Positions 16,744-27,400 of a stretch of DNA of 64,000 nucleotides are shown one piece after another. How positions within the stretch are numbered: the stretch's first letter is position 1; each line of letters starts with the position of its first letter. The position numbers and the translations under genes were made by a program. This stretch comes from Bacteroidota bacterium (GTDB lineage: Bacteria; Bacteroidota; Ignavibacteria; Ignavibacteriales; Ignavibacteriaceae), in the NCBI GenBank assembly GCA_022564295.1, contig JADFLR010000008.1:88073-152072 (forward strand), written 5' to 3'. The notes under the pieces are model-generated. The model was not told where the DNA came from. It searched no databases and was given only the letters and a program-made list of their open reading frames with translations.

Positions 16744-16814
16744 TAATTGATTTTACATCATCACATATTTATATTTCACAATTAAAAATTGTCCCGTGGT
16801 GTAATTGGCAACAC
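16744..16814 (+). repeat. direct repeat, copy 2 (tRNA-Gln promoter and 5' half)
   Basis: This is the intact partner of the 71-base repeat at 14719-14789, in the same orientation and without gaps. The alignment stops after the D arm, at CAACAC; beyond that only the anticodon-arm architecture is shared. Confidence 0.85.
16747..16775 (+). promoter_or_regulatory. promoter of tRNA-Gln/tRNA-Glu
   Basis: TTGATT (16747-16752), a 17-base spacer and TATATT (16770-16775), with the tRNA starting 15 bases further on. It matches the tRNA-Leu promoter design. Confidence 0.7.
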
Positions 16815-16862
16815 GTCGCACTCTGGATGCGAAGAGTCCAGGTTCGAACCCTGGCGGGACAA
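16790..16862 (+). tRNA. tRNA-Gln (anticodon CTG)
   Basis: Acceptor stem TGTCCCG/CGGGACA, D arm GTGGTGTAATTGGCAACAC, anticodon stem TCGCA/TGCGA around CTCTGGA (anticodon CTG), and T arm CCAGG/CCTGG with GTTCGAA. The discriminator is A and CCA is not encoded. The U1-A72 pair is a known glutamine identity feature. It is probably co-transcribed with tRNA-Glu, which starts 14 bases later. Confidence 0.96.
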
Positions 16863-16876
16863 CATTAATATACATA

Positions 16877-16950
16877 GGCGCGTTCGTCTAGTGGCTTAGG
16901 ACGCCGCCCTCTCAAGGCGGAGATCACGGGTTCGAATCCCGTACGCGCTA
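16877..16950 (+). tRNA. tRNA-Glu (anticodon CTC)
   Basis: Acceptor GGCGCGT/ACGCGCT (first pair a G-U wobble), then TCGTCTAGTGGCTTAGGAC for the D arm, anticodon stem CCGCC/GGCGG around CTCTCAA (anticodon CTC), and T arm ACGGG/CCCGT with GTTCGAA. CCA is not encoded. The overall sequence matches the usual bacterial tRNA-Glu pattern. Confidence 0.95.
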
Positions 16951-16958
16951 CATTTTGA

Positions 16959-16983
16959 AGTGAACAATAGTTCGCTTTTTTTT
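16959..16983 (+). terminator. terminator of the tRNA-Gln/tRNA-Glu unit
   Basis: AGTGAAC (16959-16965) pairs with GTTCGCT (16970-16976, one G-U) around AATA and runs into eight T residues. It lies 8 bases after tRNA-Glu. Confidence 0.85.
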
Positions 16984-17013
16984 ATCACTTTCATTCTTAC
17001 TTTTGTCTCCTTA

Positions 17014-17349
17014 ATGAAACGATTTGAAAAACATATTTTTGTATGTGAAAACGTAAGACCAAAAGATCATCCCCGCGGATGCTGTTCAGAAAAAGGAAGC
17101 AGGGAGCTCCGCCAGATTTTTAAAAAACGATTGAAAGAACTAGGATTAAATACTCAGGTAAGAGCTAATGCAGCCGGATGCTTAGATGCTTGTGAGTATG
17201 GTATTACTGTATTAGTTTATCCTGAGCAAATATGGTATGGTGGAGTTACTGAAAATGATGTTGATGAAATAATTCAAAAACATATAATTGAAAACAAACC
17301 GGTTGAAAGATTAATGATTAAAGACAAAAGATTTAACAGGGATGAGTGA
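17014..17349 (+). CDS. thioredoxin-like [2Fe-2S] ferredoxin
   Basis: This 111-residue protein shows the thioredoxin-like ferredoxin pattern: a first cysteine in HIFVCENVR, a CC pair about 12 residues later, then NAAGCLDACEYG with C-x3-C, and finally VYPEQIWYGGVT, which is typical of the family. These cysteines would hold one [2Fe-2S] cluster for electron transfer. The ATG at 17014 is preferred over an upstream GTG that falls inside the tRNA terminator. The 3' end overlaps nth by 8 bases, so the two are coupled. Confidence 0.8.
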   Translation: MKRFEKHIFVCENVRPKDHPRGCCSEKGSRELRQIFKKRLKELGLNTQVRANAAGCLDACEYGITVLVYPEQIWYGGVTENDVDEIIQKHIIENKPVERLMIKDKRFNRDE

Positions 17350-17989
17350 TAGAAAAGAAAGTCAAAGAGCCGAACAGGTATTAAAAAAATTAAAGAAAGC
17401 TTATCCTAAAGTTGAATCTGCATTGGAGTACCAATCACCATTTGAATTATTAATATCTACAATACTTTCTGCACAATGTACAGATAAGCGTGTAAATATT
17501 ATTACCAAAACTTTATTTAAAAAATATAAAAAACCGAAAGATTACCTTAAGGTTTCAAATTCGGAATTGGAAAAAGATATTTACTCCACCGGATTTTACA
17601 GGCAGAAAACAAGAAGCATAAAAAAGTGTTGTTCAATTTTAATTGAAAAATATAATGGCAAAATTCCATCTGATTTTGATGAGATAACTAAACTTCCCGG
17701 CGTGGGAAGAAAAACTGCGTCGGTTGTTGCAGGTAATGCTTTCGGTATTCCTGCAATTGCTGTTGATACGCACGTAATAAGGCTATCGAATTTGCTCGGT
17801 TTTGTAGAAACTGCAAATCCTGAAGCTATTGAAAAACGATTGAAAGAATTATTACCTAAAAAAGATTGGGTAAAAATATCCCATCTGTTAGCTACTCACG
17901 GCAGAAATATTTGTATTGCAAGAAGACCAAAATGCGATGAATGTTTTTTAGCAGACATGTGTCCGGGTTTTCAATCGAATAATAAATAA
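17342..17989 (+). CDS. nth: endonuclease III
   Basis: This 215-residue base-excision-repair glycosylase/AP lyase for oxidised pyrimidines carries the helix-hairpin-helix LPGVGRKTASVV with catalytic Lys124 and the catalytic Asp142 in VDTHVIRLSN. A C-terminal [4Fe-4S] site, C-x6-C-x2-C-x5-C (CIARRPKCDECFLADMC), is complete. The length is normal. It follows the ferredoxin gene with an 8-base overlap; a role of that ferredoxin in repair is not established. Confidence 0.95.
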   Translation: MSDRKESQRAEQVLKKLKKAYPKVESALEYQSPFELLISTILSAQCTDKRVNIITKTLFKKYKKPKDYLKVSNSELEKDIYSTGFYRQKTRSIKKCCSILIEKYNGKIPSDFDEITKLPGVGRKTASVVAGNAFGIPAIAVDTHVIRLSNLLGFVETANPEAIEKRLKELLPKKDWVKISHLLATHGRNICIARRPKCDECFLADMCPGFQSNNK

Positions 17990-18008
17990 CAATTTACAGG
18001 AGTAGTAA

Positions 18009-18575
18009 ATGAGTGACATTACAAGAAATAGAGAAGCTTGTTGGAACATTTTAACTGAGTACACAAAAAGCGAAGCATTAATTAAACATGCTTTATCTGT
18101 TGAAACCTGCGTACGTGCCTATGCACAAAAATTTAATGAAGATGAAGAGTATTGGGGAAACGTTGCACTGCTTCACGATTTTGATTATGAAATGTATCCC
18201 ACTGCAGAAGAACATCCGTATAAAGGTTCTGAAATTCTAAAAGAAAAAGGATTTGATGAGGAGTTCAGAAAAGCAATATTATCTCATGCAGATTATACCG
18301 GCATTGCAAGGGAAACCCTCCTCCAAAAAGTTTTATTTGCTTGTGATGAATTAGCTGGATTTATTACAGCAGTTACTTATGTAAGACCATCAAAAACTGT
18401 AGATGAAGTTGAAGTAAAATCCGTAAAGAAAAAACTAAAGGATAAAGCATTTGCACGTGCCGTCAGCAGAGAAGATATACGAAATGGAGCAGAGGAGTTA
18501 GACGTTCCCCTAGAGGAACACATCGAATTTTGCATTATTGCAATGAGAAAAAATAAAGAGGCGTTGGGATTATAG
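18009..18575 (+). CDS. HD-domain phosphohydrolase
   Basis: This 188-residue single-domain protein has the HD metal-binding pattern: His in KHALSVETCVRAY, the HD pair in ALLHDFDYE, and later histidines in EEHPYKGSEIL and ILSHADYTG. It resembles the small HDIG-type proteins often annotated as hydrolases acting on nucleotides. AGGAG lies before the start, and the stop shares its last base with the next start. The substrate is unknown. Confidence 0.8.
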   Translation: MSDITRNREACWNILTEYTKSEALIKHALSVETCVRAYAQKFNEDEEYWGNVALLHDFDYEMYPTAEEHPYKGSEILKEKGFDEEFRKAILSHADYTGIARETLLQKVLFACDELAGFITAVTYVRPSKTVDEVEVKSVKKKLKDKAFARAVSREDIRNGAEELDVPLEEHIEFCIIAMRKNKEALGL

Positions 18576-19006
18576 TGGTTGGCGATATTGCGAAGAATTT
18601 TTCATTAAAAGATCAGCATGGAGATGAATTTGAGCTTTATAAATATCTTGATAAAAGAATTCTTCTTGTTTTTTACCCAAGAGATGACTCACCGGTGTGT
18701 ACATTGCAATTATCAAATTATGAGAAATATTTGAATGAATTTGAAAAAAATAACATAAATGTTGTTGGAATTAACACCGCAGCCAAAGATTCACATTTTT
18801 CATTTTGTAACAAATTGAAGTTAAATTTCCCTGTTTTAAGTGATATATCTAAGCAAATCAGCAAAAATTATAAGGCATTGAATTTGTTAGGGATCAATAA
18901 ACGAAAACTTGTTCTTATTGATACAAATAAACGAATAATATTTGAAAAAACAATTTTACCGTTTTATTATTTAAAAGCCGGTCAAATAATAAGTGAAGTA
19001 AATTAA
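18575..19006 (+). CDS. peroxiredoxin (AhpC/TSA, BCP-like)
   Basis: This 143-residue thiol peroxidase starts with GTG. The peroxidatic motif reads FYPRDDSPVCTLQ, matching the family PxxxTxxC with Ser in place of Thr and Cys as the attacking residue. A second Cys follows in FSFCNKLKLNF. The rest (VVGINTAAKDSHFSFC, FPVLSD) is typical of BCP-type peroxiredoxins. It reduces hydroperoxides in the cytoplasm using thioredoxin-like donors. It is the last gene of the group beginning with the ferredoxin and nth. Confidence 0.85.
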   Translation: MVGDIAKNFSLKDQHGDEFELYKYLDKRILLVFYPRDDSPVCTLQLSNYEKYLNEFEKNNINVVGINTAAKDSHFSFCNKLKLNFPVLSDISKQISKNYKALNLLGINKRKLVLIDTNKRIIFEKTILPFYYLKAGQIISEVN

Positions 19007-19026
19007 AATAATTTCACATAATTGAC

Positions 19027-19056
19027 TTGACTAAATATCCATTTATTGCATAATTT
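19027..19056 (+). promoter_or_regulatory. probable promoter of porU
   Basis: TTGACT (19027-19032), an 18-base spacer and TAATTT (19051-19056), about 115 bases before the chosen start. No terminator is obvious after the preceding gene, so read-through is also possible. Confidence 0.4.
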
Positions 19057-19171
19057 TACCATAAAATTATAGGAGTATTGTTAGAAACTTTTTGCTACAA
19101 ATATTTTACTGAAAATTTTCTTGAAATAAATAAAAGATTCTGAATTGTTTCACTTTTTGAAGTTCAGGGCG

Positions 19172-22100
19172 ATGAAGAGCAAAATCTCTATAGTACTCTT
19201 TATTCTCACGATTACTGTATATCCACAGGATGATTACCGCATTCTTTCATCCGATCAAAACTCAATTGTAATTGAGTACTCGCCCGTATATTCCGATACC
19301 TCCGTAAGAAGGATTGATAATCAGGAATTTAGAAATATTGTTCTTAGTCTTGGTTACATTCCCGAACCCGAAATTTGGGGTATTCCGTCTATTCCTGAAA
19401 GAAGAATGAACATTGGTGTACCTTCGGAGTTTGGAAACACAATAGAAGTTTTAACTACGCAGTACATAGAGTTGGATGGCTTAATTATTCCTAAACCGGA
19501 ATTAGTTGAAGATGAAACACTTTATAAATATGAATTTAAAATCGGTGAGGGATATTTTGATTACGTGGATTATCTGGAATTAGTTACGTTCGGTGACTTT
19601 GGAATTACAAGAGGAATAAAAAATCAATCAATAAAAATTTTCCCCGTAAGGTTCGATCCCGCACAAAGAAAAATAAAATTATTTAAGCGAATTGTATTCC
19701 GTGTAAACTATGCTAAAGGCGGAACATTTTCGCAGCTGCCATACGATGAACTTCTGAGTTCTGCATTTATAAATTATGATGTTGCGCGTTATTGGCAGAA
19801 ACAAAAGATACCTCTTAATAAAGTAACTGTTACAAACAGTGTTTTAGCTGTTGGTGAGTGGGTTAAATTTGAAACGGAAGAAGAAGGAATTTATAAGATA
19901 GATTTTAATTTGATCTCAGCAATGGGAATTGATCCGGCTTCAGTTGATCCGCGAACAATTAAAATTTATAACAATGGAGGAAAGATTCTTTCTGAAAATG
20001 TAAATGATCCAAGACCTATTGATTTGGTTGAAAACGCTATTAAAGTAATTGGAGAAGATGATGGTAATTTCGATCAGGGTGATTACATATTATTTTATGG
20101 AAGAGGAAGCAGTTTTTGGGATTATGATACATCTGCGCGGGAAATAAAGCGTTACAACCACACATATTCTAACCATAATTATTATTGGCTAACGTATGCT
20201 GGTGTTAACGGTAAGCGTATGCAGGATAATCCCGGTTTGAATACAACTTCTGAATTTAATCAAAACAACACATTTGCTTTTGCAGATCTTGAAGAGGACA
20301 AAATTAATATCGCAAGAACAGGAAGAGATTATTATGGTGATGATTTTTCTCAGGCAATCTTATCGCGTACATACTTAAACACACTTAATGGCAGATTATC
20401 ATCAAAACCAATTAATTATCATTTCCGGTTCACAAATGGCTCATCCGGTAGCTTAACGCTAAAAATTATGGAGAACAATTCGGTCATCTTAAATCAGGTT
20501 TTGAGTGGGTATGGAGGAAGTTCATATGTTGTTGGTGTTGTGTATGAAAAAAATGCTGTGTTCACATCTTCATTGCCTGATAACAGAAGTGTTCTGAATT
20601 TTAATATTGTTCCCACTTCCGTTACTACTGTTGGATATTTGGATTACTTTGAAATTTCCTATACAAAAGATTTGAAAGCATTTAACGACAGAGTGATGTT
20701 TTTTTCAAAGGATACTACAGCTATTATTGAATATTATTTACACGATTTTACTTCTACAAATATAGAAGTTTTTGATGTAACCGATAATGCGAATGTTAAG
20801 ATAATTACAAACTTTACTTTACTAAGCGGCGGTGATAGTAAATTCCAGATTTCAGAAACTGAAGGAAAAGTTTCGAAATATTTTTCTGTTGGAAGCCAAA
20901 AATATTATACTCCAATTAATCCGGTATCGGTCGAAAATTCAAATCTTAGAGGGATACAGGAGGGAGCAAAATATATAATCATCGCACCAAAATTATTAAT
21001 AAATTCAGCGAACAGATTAAAAACCTATAGAGAAGATGAAGCTTTAATACCGATTTCTACAATTGTTGTTGATGTTGAACAGATATACAACGAGTTCTCT
21101 TGCGGTGTTCTTGATGTCAGTGCTGTCCGCGATTTTATAAAATATGCTTACGATAATTGGGAAATTACTCCCCAATATGTTTTATTGTTCGGCAAAGGAA
21201 CGTATGACTATAAAAATATTGCAGGATTCGACGATAATTTTATTCCTACCTGGCAGACAAAGGAATCACTGCGACTATTAAGCTCATATACTAGTGACGA
21301 TTTTTTTGTTAATGTTGATGGAACTGATGCAAACATTGATATAGCACCGGGAAGAATTACAGCTAGTGATGAAACAGAAGCAAATAATTATATAACAAAA
21401 GTTATCGATTACGAGCAAAACAGTAAACGAGGATTATGGAAAAATCTCATCACTCTTGTTGCAGATGATGGTTTTACCTCAACTTCCTATGAAGGTCCGG
21501 AGCATACAAGACCATCTGAATGGATTGCAAACAATGTGCTTCCCAAATCTTTTGATATCAAAAAGATATATCTTGCCGATTACCCGCTTGTAATTACAGG
21601 TGCAGGAAGACGGAAACCAGATGTAAATGAAGATATAATTAATACAATGAATAACGGAACATTAATTGTAAATTACATCGGGCACGGAAACCCTGAAATT
21701 TGGGCGCACGAAGTTGTTTTCGAAAAAAGTGTTTCGATACCCCAGTTGCATAATTCCGAATACTTTTTCCTAATAGCAGCAACCTGCGATTTTGCTTATT
21801 ACGATATTCCGAATTTTGAAAGCGGTGCGGAGGAATTGCTCTTTCTAAAAAATTCTGGTTCAATAGGAAGTTTTAATTCTGCAAGATTGGTTTTTTCAGG
21901 TCTTAATCACCAACTAAATTACCAGTTTTTAGCCGATGTACTTGCTTCTCCCAGAGATACATTAAATCTTATCAGAACTTTAGGCGTAAGTTATTTTAAT
22001 ACAAGACAAATTTATAATGGGACCAACGATAAAAAATATCATTTGTTTGGAGACCCTGCTTTAAGATTGCAGGTACCACAGTATGCAGGTAAAATTGATA

Positions 22101-23143
22101 CGATAAATGGTCAGCCGCTTGTTGCCGATGTTCAAATTAGAGCACTTAGTAAGACTGAAATAGCAGGAACAATTCTCACACCTGAAAATGAAAAATGGGA
22201 AGATTTTAATGGCGAGGGAATACTAACAATTTTTGATTCCGAAAGAATAAAATTATTAGAGCAGATAGATAATTATCCCATGGTTATTCAGGGCGGTGTT
22301 ATTTTCAGAGGAAGTGTTTCTGTAAACAATGGTGAATTCACTACAAGTTTTGTTGTTCCAAAAGATATCTCTTACGAAAATAAAAATGGTAAAGTTATTT
22401 TTTACTTTTTCGATGAAGATGAAGACGGACTTGCTTTTACAAAGAATATAATTGTTGGCGGAACAGATACAACTGCAGTAAATGATGGCAATGGACCTGA
22501 AATAGAAATATTTTTTGATGATGCAACTTTTTATAATGCTTATTTGGTTGGTCCCGAGCCTACCTTAATAGTTAAACTTACTGATGATACAGGATTGAAT
22601 ACTACCGGAACAGGAGTAGGCCACAAGTTAGAAGGTATATTGAACGATAATGAAGCAGCACCGATTGACTTTACAAACTTTTTTAAAGGCGATTTGGATG
22701 CAGGTGGTACAGCAGGCGAGATTAATTATAAATTTGTTAGAATGGATGAGGGAGACTATAGTTTGTTGGTAAAAGCGTGGGATGTGTTTAATAATTTCTC
22801 CAGCGAAGAATCATTTTTTACGGTGGTAAGTGATGACCAGCTTGTTGTAAGGGATGTTTATAACTATCCCAATCCATTTAGTAATAATACTACGTTTACG
22901 TTTCAGCATAATCTTAATAGAACAATTGATGTAAACGTTAAAGTTTATACGATTGCCGGAAGAATGATAAAACATCTTGATGTTGAAAATGTTGAACAAA
23001 AATTTGTAAAGATAAACTGGGATGGCAGAGATGAAGATGGTGATATTCTTGCTAACGGAACTTATTTATACAAAATAATTGTAAAAACACAGGATGGAGA
23101 TTTCAGCCAGAGCGTGATTGGTAAAATGGCTGTAATCAGATAA
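19172..23143 (+). CDS. porU: type IX secretion system sortase PorU (C25 peptidase)
   Basis: This 1323-residue surface protease removes the C-terminal sorting signal from type IX cargo and attaches the cargo to the cell surface. After a signal peptide comes an Ig-like/pro region, then the gingipain-type C25 catalytic domain with His838 (in NYIGHGNPEIW) and Cys872 (in IAATCDFAYY). The last about 95 residues are an FlgD/sorting-like Ig domain (NYPNPFSNNTTFTF ... LANGTYLYKI). The ATG at 19172 gives a proper signal peptide; a TTG nine codons upstream is possible. PorV follows directly, as in other type IX loci. Other T9SS genes (porK-N, sov) are not in the window. Confidence 0.88.
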   Translation: MKSKISIVLFILTITVYPQDDYRILSSDQNSIVIEYSPVYSDTSVRRIDNQEFRNIVLSLGYIPEPEIWGIPSIPERRMNIGVPSEFGNTIEVLTTQYIELDGLIIPKPELVEDETLYKYEFKIGEGYFDYVDYLELVTFGDFGITRGIKNQSIKIFPVRFDPAQRKIKLFKRIVFRVNYAKGGTFSQLPYDELLSSAFINYDVARYWQKQKIPLNKVTVTNSVLAVGEWVKFETEEEGIYKIDFNLISAMGIDPASVDPRTIKIYNNGGKILSENVNDPRPIDLVENAIKVIGEDDGNFDQGDYILFYGRGSSFWDYDTSAREIKRYNHTYSNHNYYWLTYAGVNGKRMQDNPGLNTTSEFNQNNTFAFADLEEDKINIARTGRDYYGDDFSQAILSRTYLNTLNGRLSSKPINYHFRFTNGSSGSLTLKIMENNSVILNQVLSGYGGSSYVVGVVYEKNAVFTSSLPDNRSVLNFNIVPTSVTTVGYLDYFEISYTKDLKAFNDRVMFFSKDTTAIIEYYLHDFTSTNIEVFDVTDNANVKIITNFTLLSGGDSKFQISETEGKVSKYFSVGSQKYYTPINPVSVENSNLRGIQEGAKYIIIAPKLLINSANRLKTYREDEALIPISTIVVDVEQIYNEFSCGVLDVSAVRDFIKYAYDNWEITPQYVLLFGKGTYDYKNIAGFDDNFIPTWQTKESLRLLSSYTSDDFFVNVDGTDANIDIAPGRITASDETEANNYITKVIDYEQNSKRGLWKNLITLVADDGFTSTSYEGPEHTRPSEWIANNVLPKSFDIKKIYLADYPLVITGAGRRKPDVNEDIINTMNNGTLIVNYIGHGNPEIWAHEVVFEKSVSIPQLHNSEYFFLIAATCDFAYYDIPNFESGAEELLFLKNSGSIGSFNSARLVFSGLNHQLNYQFLADVLASPRDTLNLIRTLGVSYFNTRQIYNGTNDKKYHLFGDPALRLQVPQYAGKIDTINGQPLVADVQIRALSKTEIAGTILTPENEKWEDFNGEGILTIFDSERIKLLEQIDNYPMVIQGGVIFRGSVSVNNGEFTTSFVVPKDISYENKNGKVIFYFFDEDEDGLAFTKNIIVGGTDTTAVNDGNGPEIEIFFDDATFYNAYLVGPEPTLIVKLTDDTGLNTTGTGVGHKLEGILNDNEAAPIDFTNFFKGDLDAGGTAGEINYKFVRMDEGDYSLLVKAWDVFNNFSSEESFFTVVSDDQLVVRDVYNYPNPFSNNTTFTFQHNLNRTIDVNVKVYTIAGRMIKHLDVENVEQKFVKINWDGRDEDGDILANGTYLYKIIVKTQDGDFSQSVIGKMAVIR

Positions 23144-23252
23144 TTAATTATTATTTATGAAATTATTTTAGTTGTATTTTTTTATATTTCTTAATTAAAT
23201 TGGTGATAATATGAAATGCCATGAACCAAAATTTCATCGGAGGAAAAAAAAG

Positions 23253-24428
23253 ATGAAAACATTAATTAGTCTATTTATGATCAGCATCATGTTTTTGGCG
23301 CTCCCGAAAATAAATTATGCTCAAGGTGAAGCTGCTGTACCATTCTTATTGTTAGCTCCCGATTCACGCGCAGGTGGTATTGGTGAATCTGGTACGGGAT
23401 TAGCCGATAACTCTGCGGCTATTTTCTGGAACCCGGCAGGAATCGCATTTTTAACCGGAACAGAATTAAGCATTACGCATAGTAACTGGCTCCCGGCATT
23501 TAATCTCGATCTGTTTTACGATTATCTAACATATAGAACTTATGTGGAAGGTATCGGTGGAAGTATTACAGGTAGTATTACATACATGAACTTTGGAGAG
23601 TTTGTTAGAACAGGTCCAGTCGATCCGACACCAATCGGAACATTCCGCTCTTTTGATGCAGCTTTAACTTTAGGTTATGCAACTAAACTCGGAACGGATT
23701 GGGGACTTGGTTTTAACTTCAGGGTAATTCATAGCCGTCTTTCCGATGAAGCAGTTGGTGAAGAGGAAGGTACCGGTGTTGCAACTTCAGTAAGTTTTGA
23801 TATTGCAGGGATGTGGAGAGTATCCACGTTAAATATATTCGGTGCAGAATTTGGGAACAGGTTTAGTATTGGTGCAAACCTAAGTAATCTTGGTCCTAAA
23901 ATTACTTATATAGATCAAGCTCAGTCCGATCCTATCCCTACAAATTTTCGTCTCGGTTTTGCTTTTCAATTAATAAGTGATGAATTTAATTCTCTTATTT
24001 ATACTCTGGATTTTAGCAAATTGCTTGTGAGTAAAACAACCAAAACTGTGATTAATGGTAATGATACTTCTACAGTTTCCGAATCAGATGAATGGTATCA
24101 GGCAATCTTCACTGCATGGGGTGATCAATCATTCAGCGAAGAGTTAAGAGATGTTGTTACATCTATGGGATTAGAATACTGGTATGGTACTCCGGGTGAT
24201 TTTCTGTTTGCTCTTAGAACAGGATTTTTCTATGAAGATCCATCTTTTGGTAACAGGAAATTCTATACTTTCGGTGCTGGGTTAAGGTACGATATTTATG
24301 GTTTCGATTTCAGTTATCTAAGTTCAGTAGAAAGTAATCATCCATTGGATGATACGTTAAGATTTACTATAATCATTGGATGGGGTTCAATACCGGATCA
24401 GGTAAGGGGATTCCCTCGAGGTATCTAA
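23253..24428 (+). CDS. porV: type IX secretion outer-membrane protein PorV
   Basis: This 391-residue FadL-like barrel carries cargo from the translocon to PorU. A signal peptide is followed by the family's hallmark N-terminal segment (FLLLAPDSRAGGIGESGTG, then NSAAIFWNPAGIAFL) and alternating beta strands ending GFDFSYLSSVESNHPL...IIIGWG. The ATG at 23253 was chosen for the GGAGG 11 bases before it; a longer in-frame start would add a basic tail in front of the signal peptide. It lies about 110 bases after porU and 5 before the next gene. Confidence 0.88.
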   Translation: MKTLISLFMISIMFLALPKINYAQGEAAVPFLLLAPDSRAGGIGESGTGLADNSAAIFWNPAGIAFLTGTELSITHSNWLPAFNLDLFYDYLTYRTYVEGIGGSITGSITYMNFGEFVRTGPVDPTPIGTFRSFDAALTLGYATKLGTDWGLGFNFRVIHSRLSDEAVGEEEGTGVATSVSFDIAGMWRVSTLNIFGAEFGNRFSIGANLSNLGPKITYIDQAQSDPIPTNFRLGFAFQLISDEFNSLIYTLDFSKLLVSKTTKTVINGNDTSTVSESDEWYQAIFTAWGDQSFSEELRDVVTSMGLEYWYGTPGDFLFALRTGFFYEDPSFGNRKFYTFGAGLRYDIYGFDFSYLSSVESNHPLDDTLRFTIIIGWGSIPDQVRGFPRGI

Positions 24429-24433
24429 TTTAA

Positions 24434-27400
24434 ATGATGAAAATATCTCTTCCGGTTTTTATTCTATTAATAAGCTTGGGCAGTTTATCTGCCCAATCTT
24501 TTAAAGTTAATTTTAAAGTTCAGCCAGCGGCAAATGTTAATGCTGAGGTTATTGATACTTTAAAAATTCTTGCCATAATGGTCAACTTTCAGGAGGACAG
24601 GGATGGTGCAACATTTGGTAACGGAAAGTTTGGTTCAATCTATTCAGTAGATTACGGTAGCACAATTTTAGATCCTTTACCTCACGATGCACAATATTTT
24701 AAGGATCATCTTTTATTTGTACGTAACTATTTTCAAAAGGTTTCCAACAATATACTATATATTGAGTTTGAAGTTTTACCCGATACATTTTCAGTTAAAC
24801 AAACAATGAGGAATTATTCTCCACTGCCGGGTTCGGATGACTTCACTCCACTTGGAAATTTTGCTGTTGAAGCCTGGACACTCGCCGATCAGTTATACCC
24901 CGGGTTTGATTTCAGTGCTTACGATCTTTTTACAATTTTTCATGCTGGTGTGGGTAGAGATATTTCTTTACCCGGAAGTATTGGAAATGAAAGAGACCTG
25001 CCTTCAGTTTATTTAAGTGAAATGGCATTCAAAGATATTTTCGGTGAAAGCTTTGATGGCATTCCTGTTTCAGGTGGCTCGTTCAAAATTACAAACAGCA
25101 TGATAATGCCCGAAACTGAAAGCAGGGAACTGGAAACAATTTCAGGAACTTTTCTTTTTGAAATTACAATTAACGGATTGCTTTGTGCAAGCGTTGGCAG
25201 CCATTTAGGTTTACCCGATTTGTTCGATACAGAAACCGGTTTAAGTGCAATAGGAAGATTTGGTTTAATGGATGGGCAGGGAATATTTGCGTTCGGCGGA
25301 ACTTACCCGCCGGAACCGTGTCCCTGGTCAAAAATATTTTTAGGATGGGCTGAACCTGTAACTGTTGAATTAGATAATGCCGATGTTTCACTCGTAACAA
25401 AACTTGCAGCAGAAATTGGTGATACGGTAATTCTTAAAGTTCCGCTAAATTCATCCGAGTATTATTTAATCGAAAACAGAAACCGTGATGCTAACGATGA
25501 TGGTTCAACAGTAACTTACATTGTTAATGGTATTACGATAACAAGAACATTTACAAAAGATACAACCGGCTATCAAAGTTTTGATGTTGATTCTTTAGCG
25601 GGCGTTATTATAGATGTTGACGAGTTTGATTGGGCAGTTCCCGGAAACGGCATTCTGATCTGGCACATTGATGAAAATATTATAAACGAAAAAATTGCTG
25701 AAAACAAAGTCAACACAGATAAAAAACGAAGAGGTGTTGATGTCGAAGAAGCTGATGGTGTGCAGGATATTGGTGAAGAGTTCCAAACAATTTTTGGTGA
25801 TATTGTAATTGGTGAAGGTACAGATAGGGACTTCTGGTATTCATTAAATCCAGCCGAACTTTATCAAAACTTATTTAACAAAGAAACCCGCCCTAATACA
25901 AGAACAAACATAAATGCAAACAGTTTAATTACAATAAAAGATTTTTCTGAAATTAGCAACCGGATGAGTTTTAAGCTTGAGTTTGGAGATTCTATTGTAA
26001 AGCCAATATTTTCCTCTAAGTTAAATATTACACCTCCTGTTCAGGGACTATCAAATAGATATCCAGAATTGAAAAGTTTCAACTTGGTTGATAATGATTA
26101 TCTTAGAATTATAATAAATGATTCAGTTTTTGTTTCTCTACCGGATTTCGCTTCATCAAAGGTTAGTTTTTTAGCTGGAGGTGAAACAGGAGCAAGACAT
26201 ACTTATGGAGTAATGGATTCTTCTTTAAATTTCTATCTGACTTCTCTCGACTTTCCACCCCAGACATTCGAGGGCAAAGTTAATATCGGGGAACTTGTAT
26301 CCTCACCGATTATAATAAATTCTACTGATACTGGAATATATGAATTAATTTTTGGAACCCGAAATGGAAATATAATTTCTTATTCATTAGGATCATTTAG
26401 CACACTCCCCAATGAAAATCAACCACCAGAACTAAAAGATATTATTGAATTAAGTGTTGACCATGCGATTGAAAAGCTTGCATCAAATGGTGAGTTTGTC
26501 GCTGCAATTGGGCGGATGACATTAGAGATATTTCCTCAAACACATCTTTATTATAGCACCGAGGGTGAGATACTTTTTGAAGATGAATTACCATTAGATT
26601 TAGTAATAACCAAGAATTCTGATGAAGAAAATCTGGCAGTTGTATTGACAGATGCAAAAAAGATATACATAATTATTGCTGGAAAAATTCAATCTGAATT
26701 TTCAGTTCGAGCAAATGATGAAATAGGTACAATTTCTCTTACCGATTTAAAACAAGACGGTACAAACTATATTGTTCTAAATAACGGAAACAACATCGAA
26801 GCTTATAATTTAACCGGTGCTATGGCAGACAATTTTCCGTTTACTGATCCGGAAGGAATTGGATTTATTGGAACACCTGTTATTGCTGATTTTGAAGGAG
26901 ACAGCAAATCAGAAATTATAAGCATTACTAAGGATGGAAGAATTTTTGCAATTGATGGAGGAACGGGTAAAGTTGTTACTGGGTTTCCGATTTCAACTGG
27001 TTCTGGTGTTCCTGTAACTCCTGTTTTATACAATGCAAATGGTAAAACAAATTTAGCGGTAATAAATGATCAGAACGTTTTATCTGCATGGTCAATCAGT
27101 TCAATTGAAGGTAAACTTTATTGGTCTGAAGAATTTGGTAACCCTCAAAACACATCCTTTATTCCAGCGGCAGAAAATAGAAACAGGATAAATGAGTTCT
27201 TCCCGACAGACAGAGCTTACAATTATCCAAACCCTGTTTATGAAGGAACCACTAACATACGTTACTATGTTTCTGAAGATTCAAAAATCAATATTAAAAT
27301 ATTTGATCTTGCAGGTGATTTTGTTGCGGAATTAAATGATGATGCTACTGGAGGAATGGATAACGAAACTGTTTGGAATGTTGGAGATATTCAGAGTGGA

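Noticed and set aside
14719..16862. Integrative element inserted in tRNA-Gln
   Set aside because: No integrase or other mobility gene is present, and the repeat covers the promoter and 5' half rather than the 3' end of the tRNA.
16960..17013. GTG start of the ferredoxin gene at 16960
   Set aside because: It falls in the tRNA-Glu terminator hairpin; an ATG at 17014 fits the family's N-terminus.
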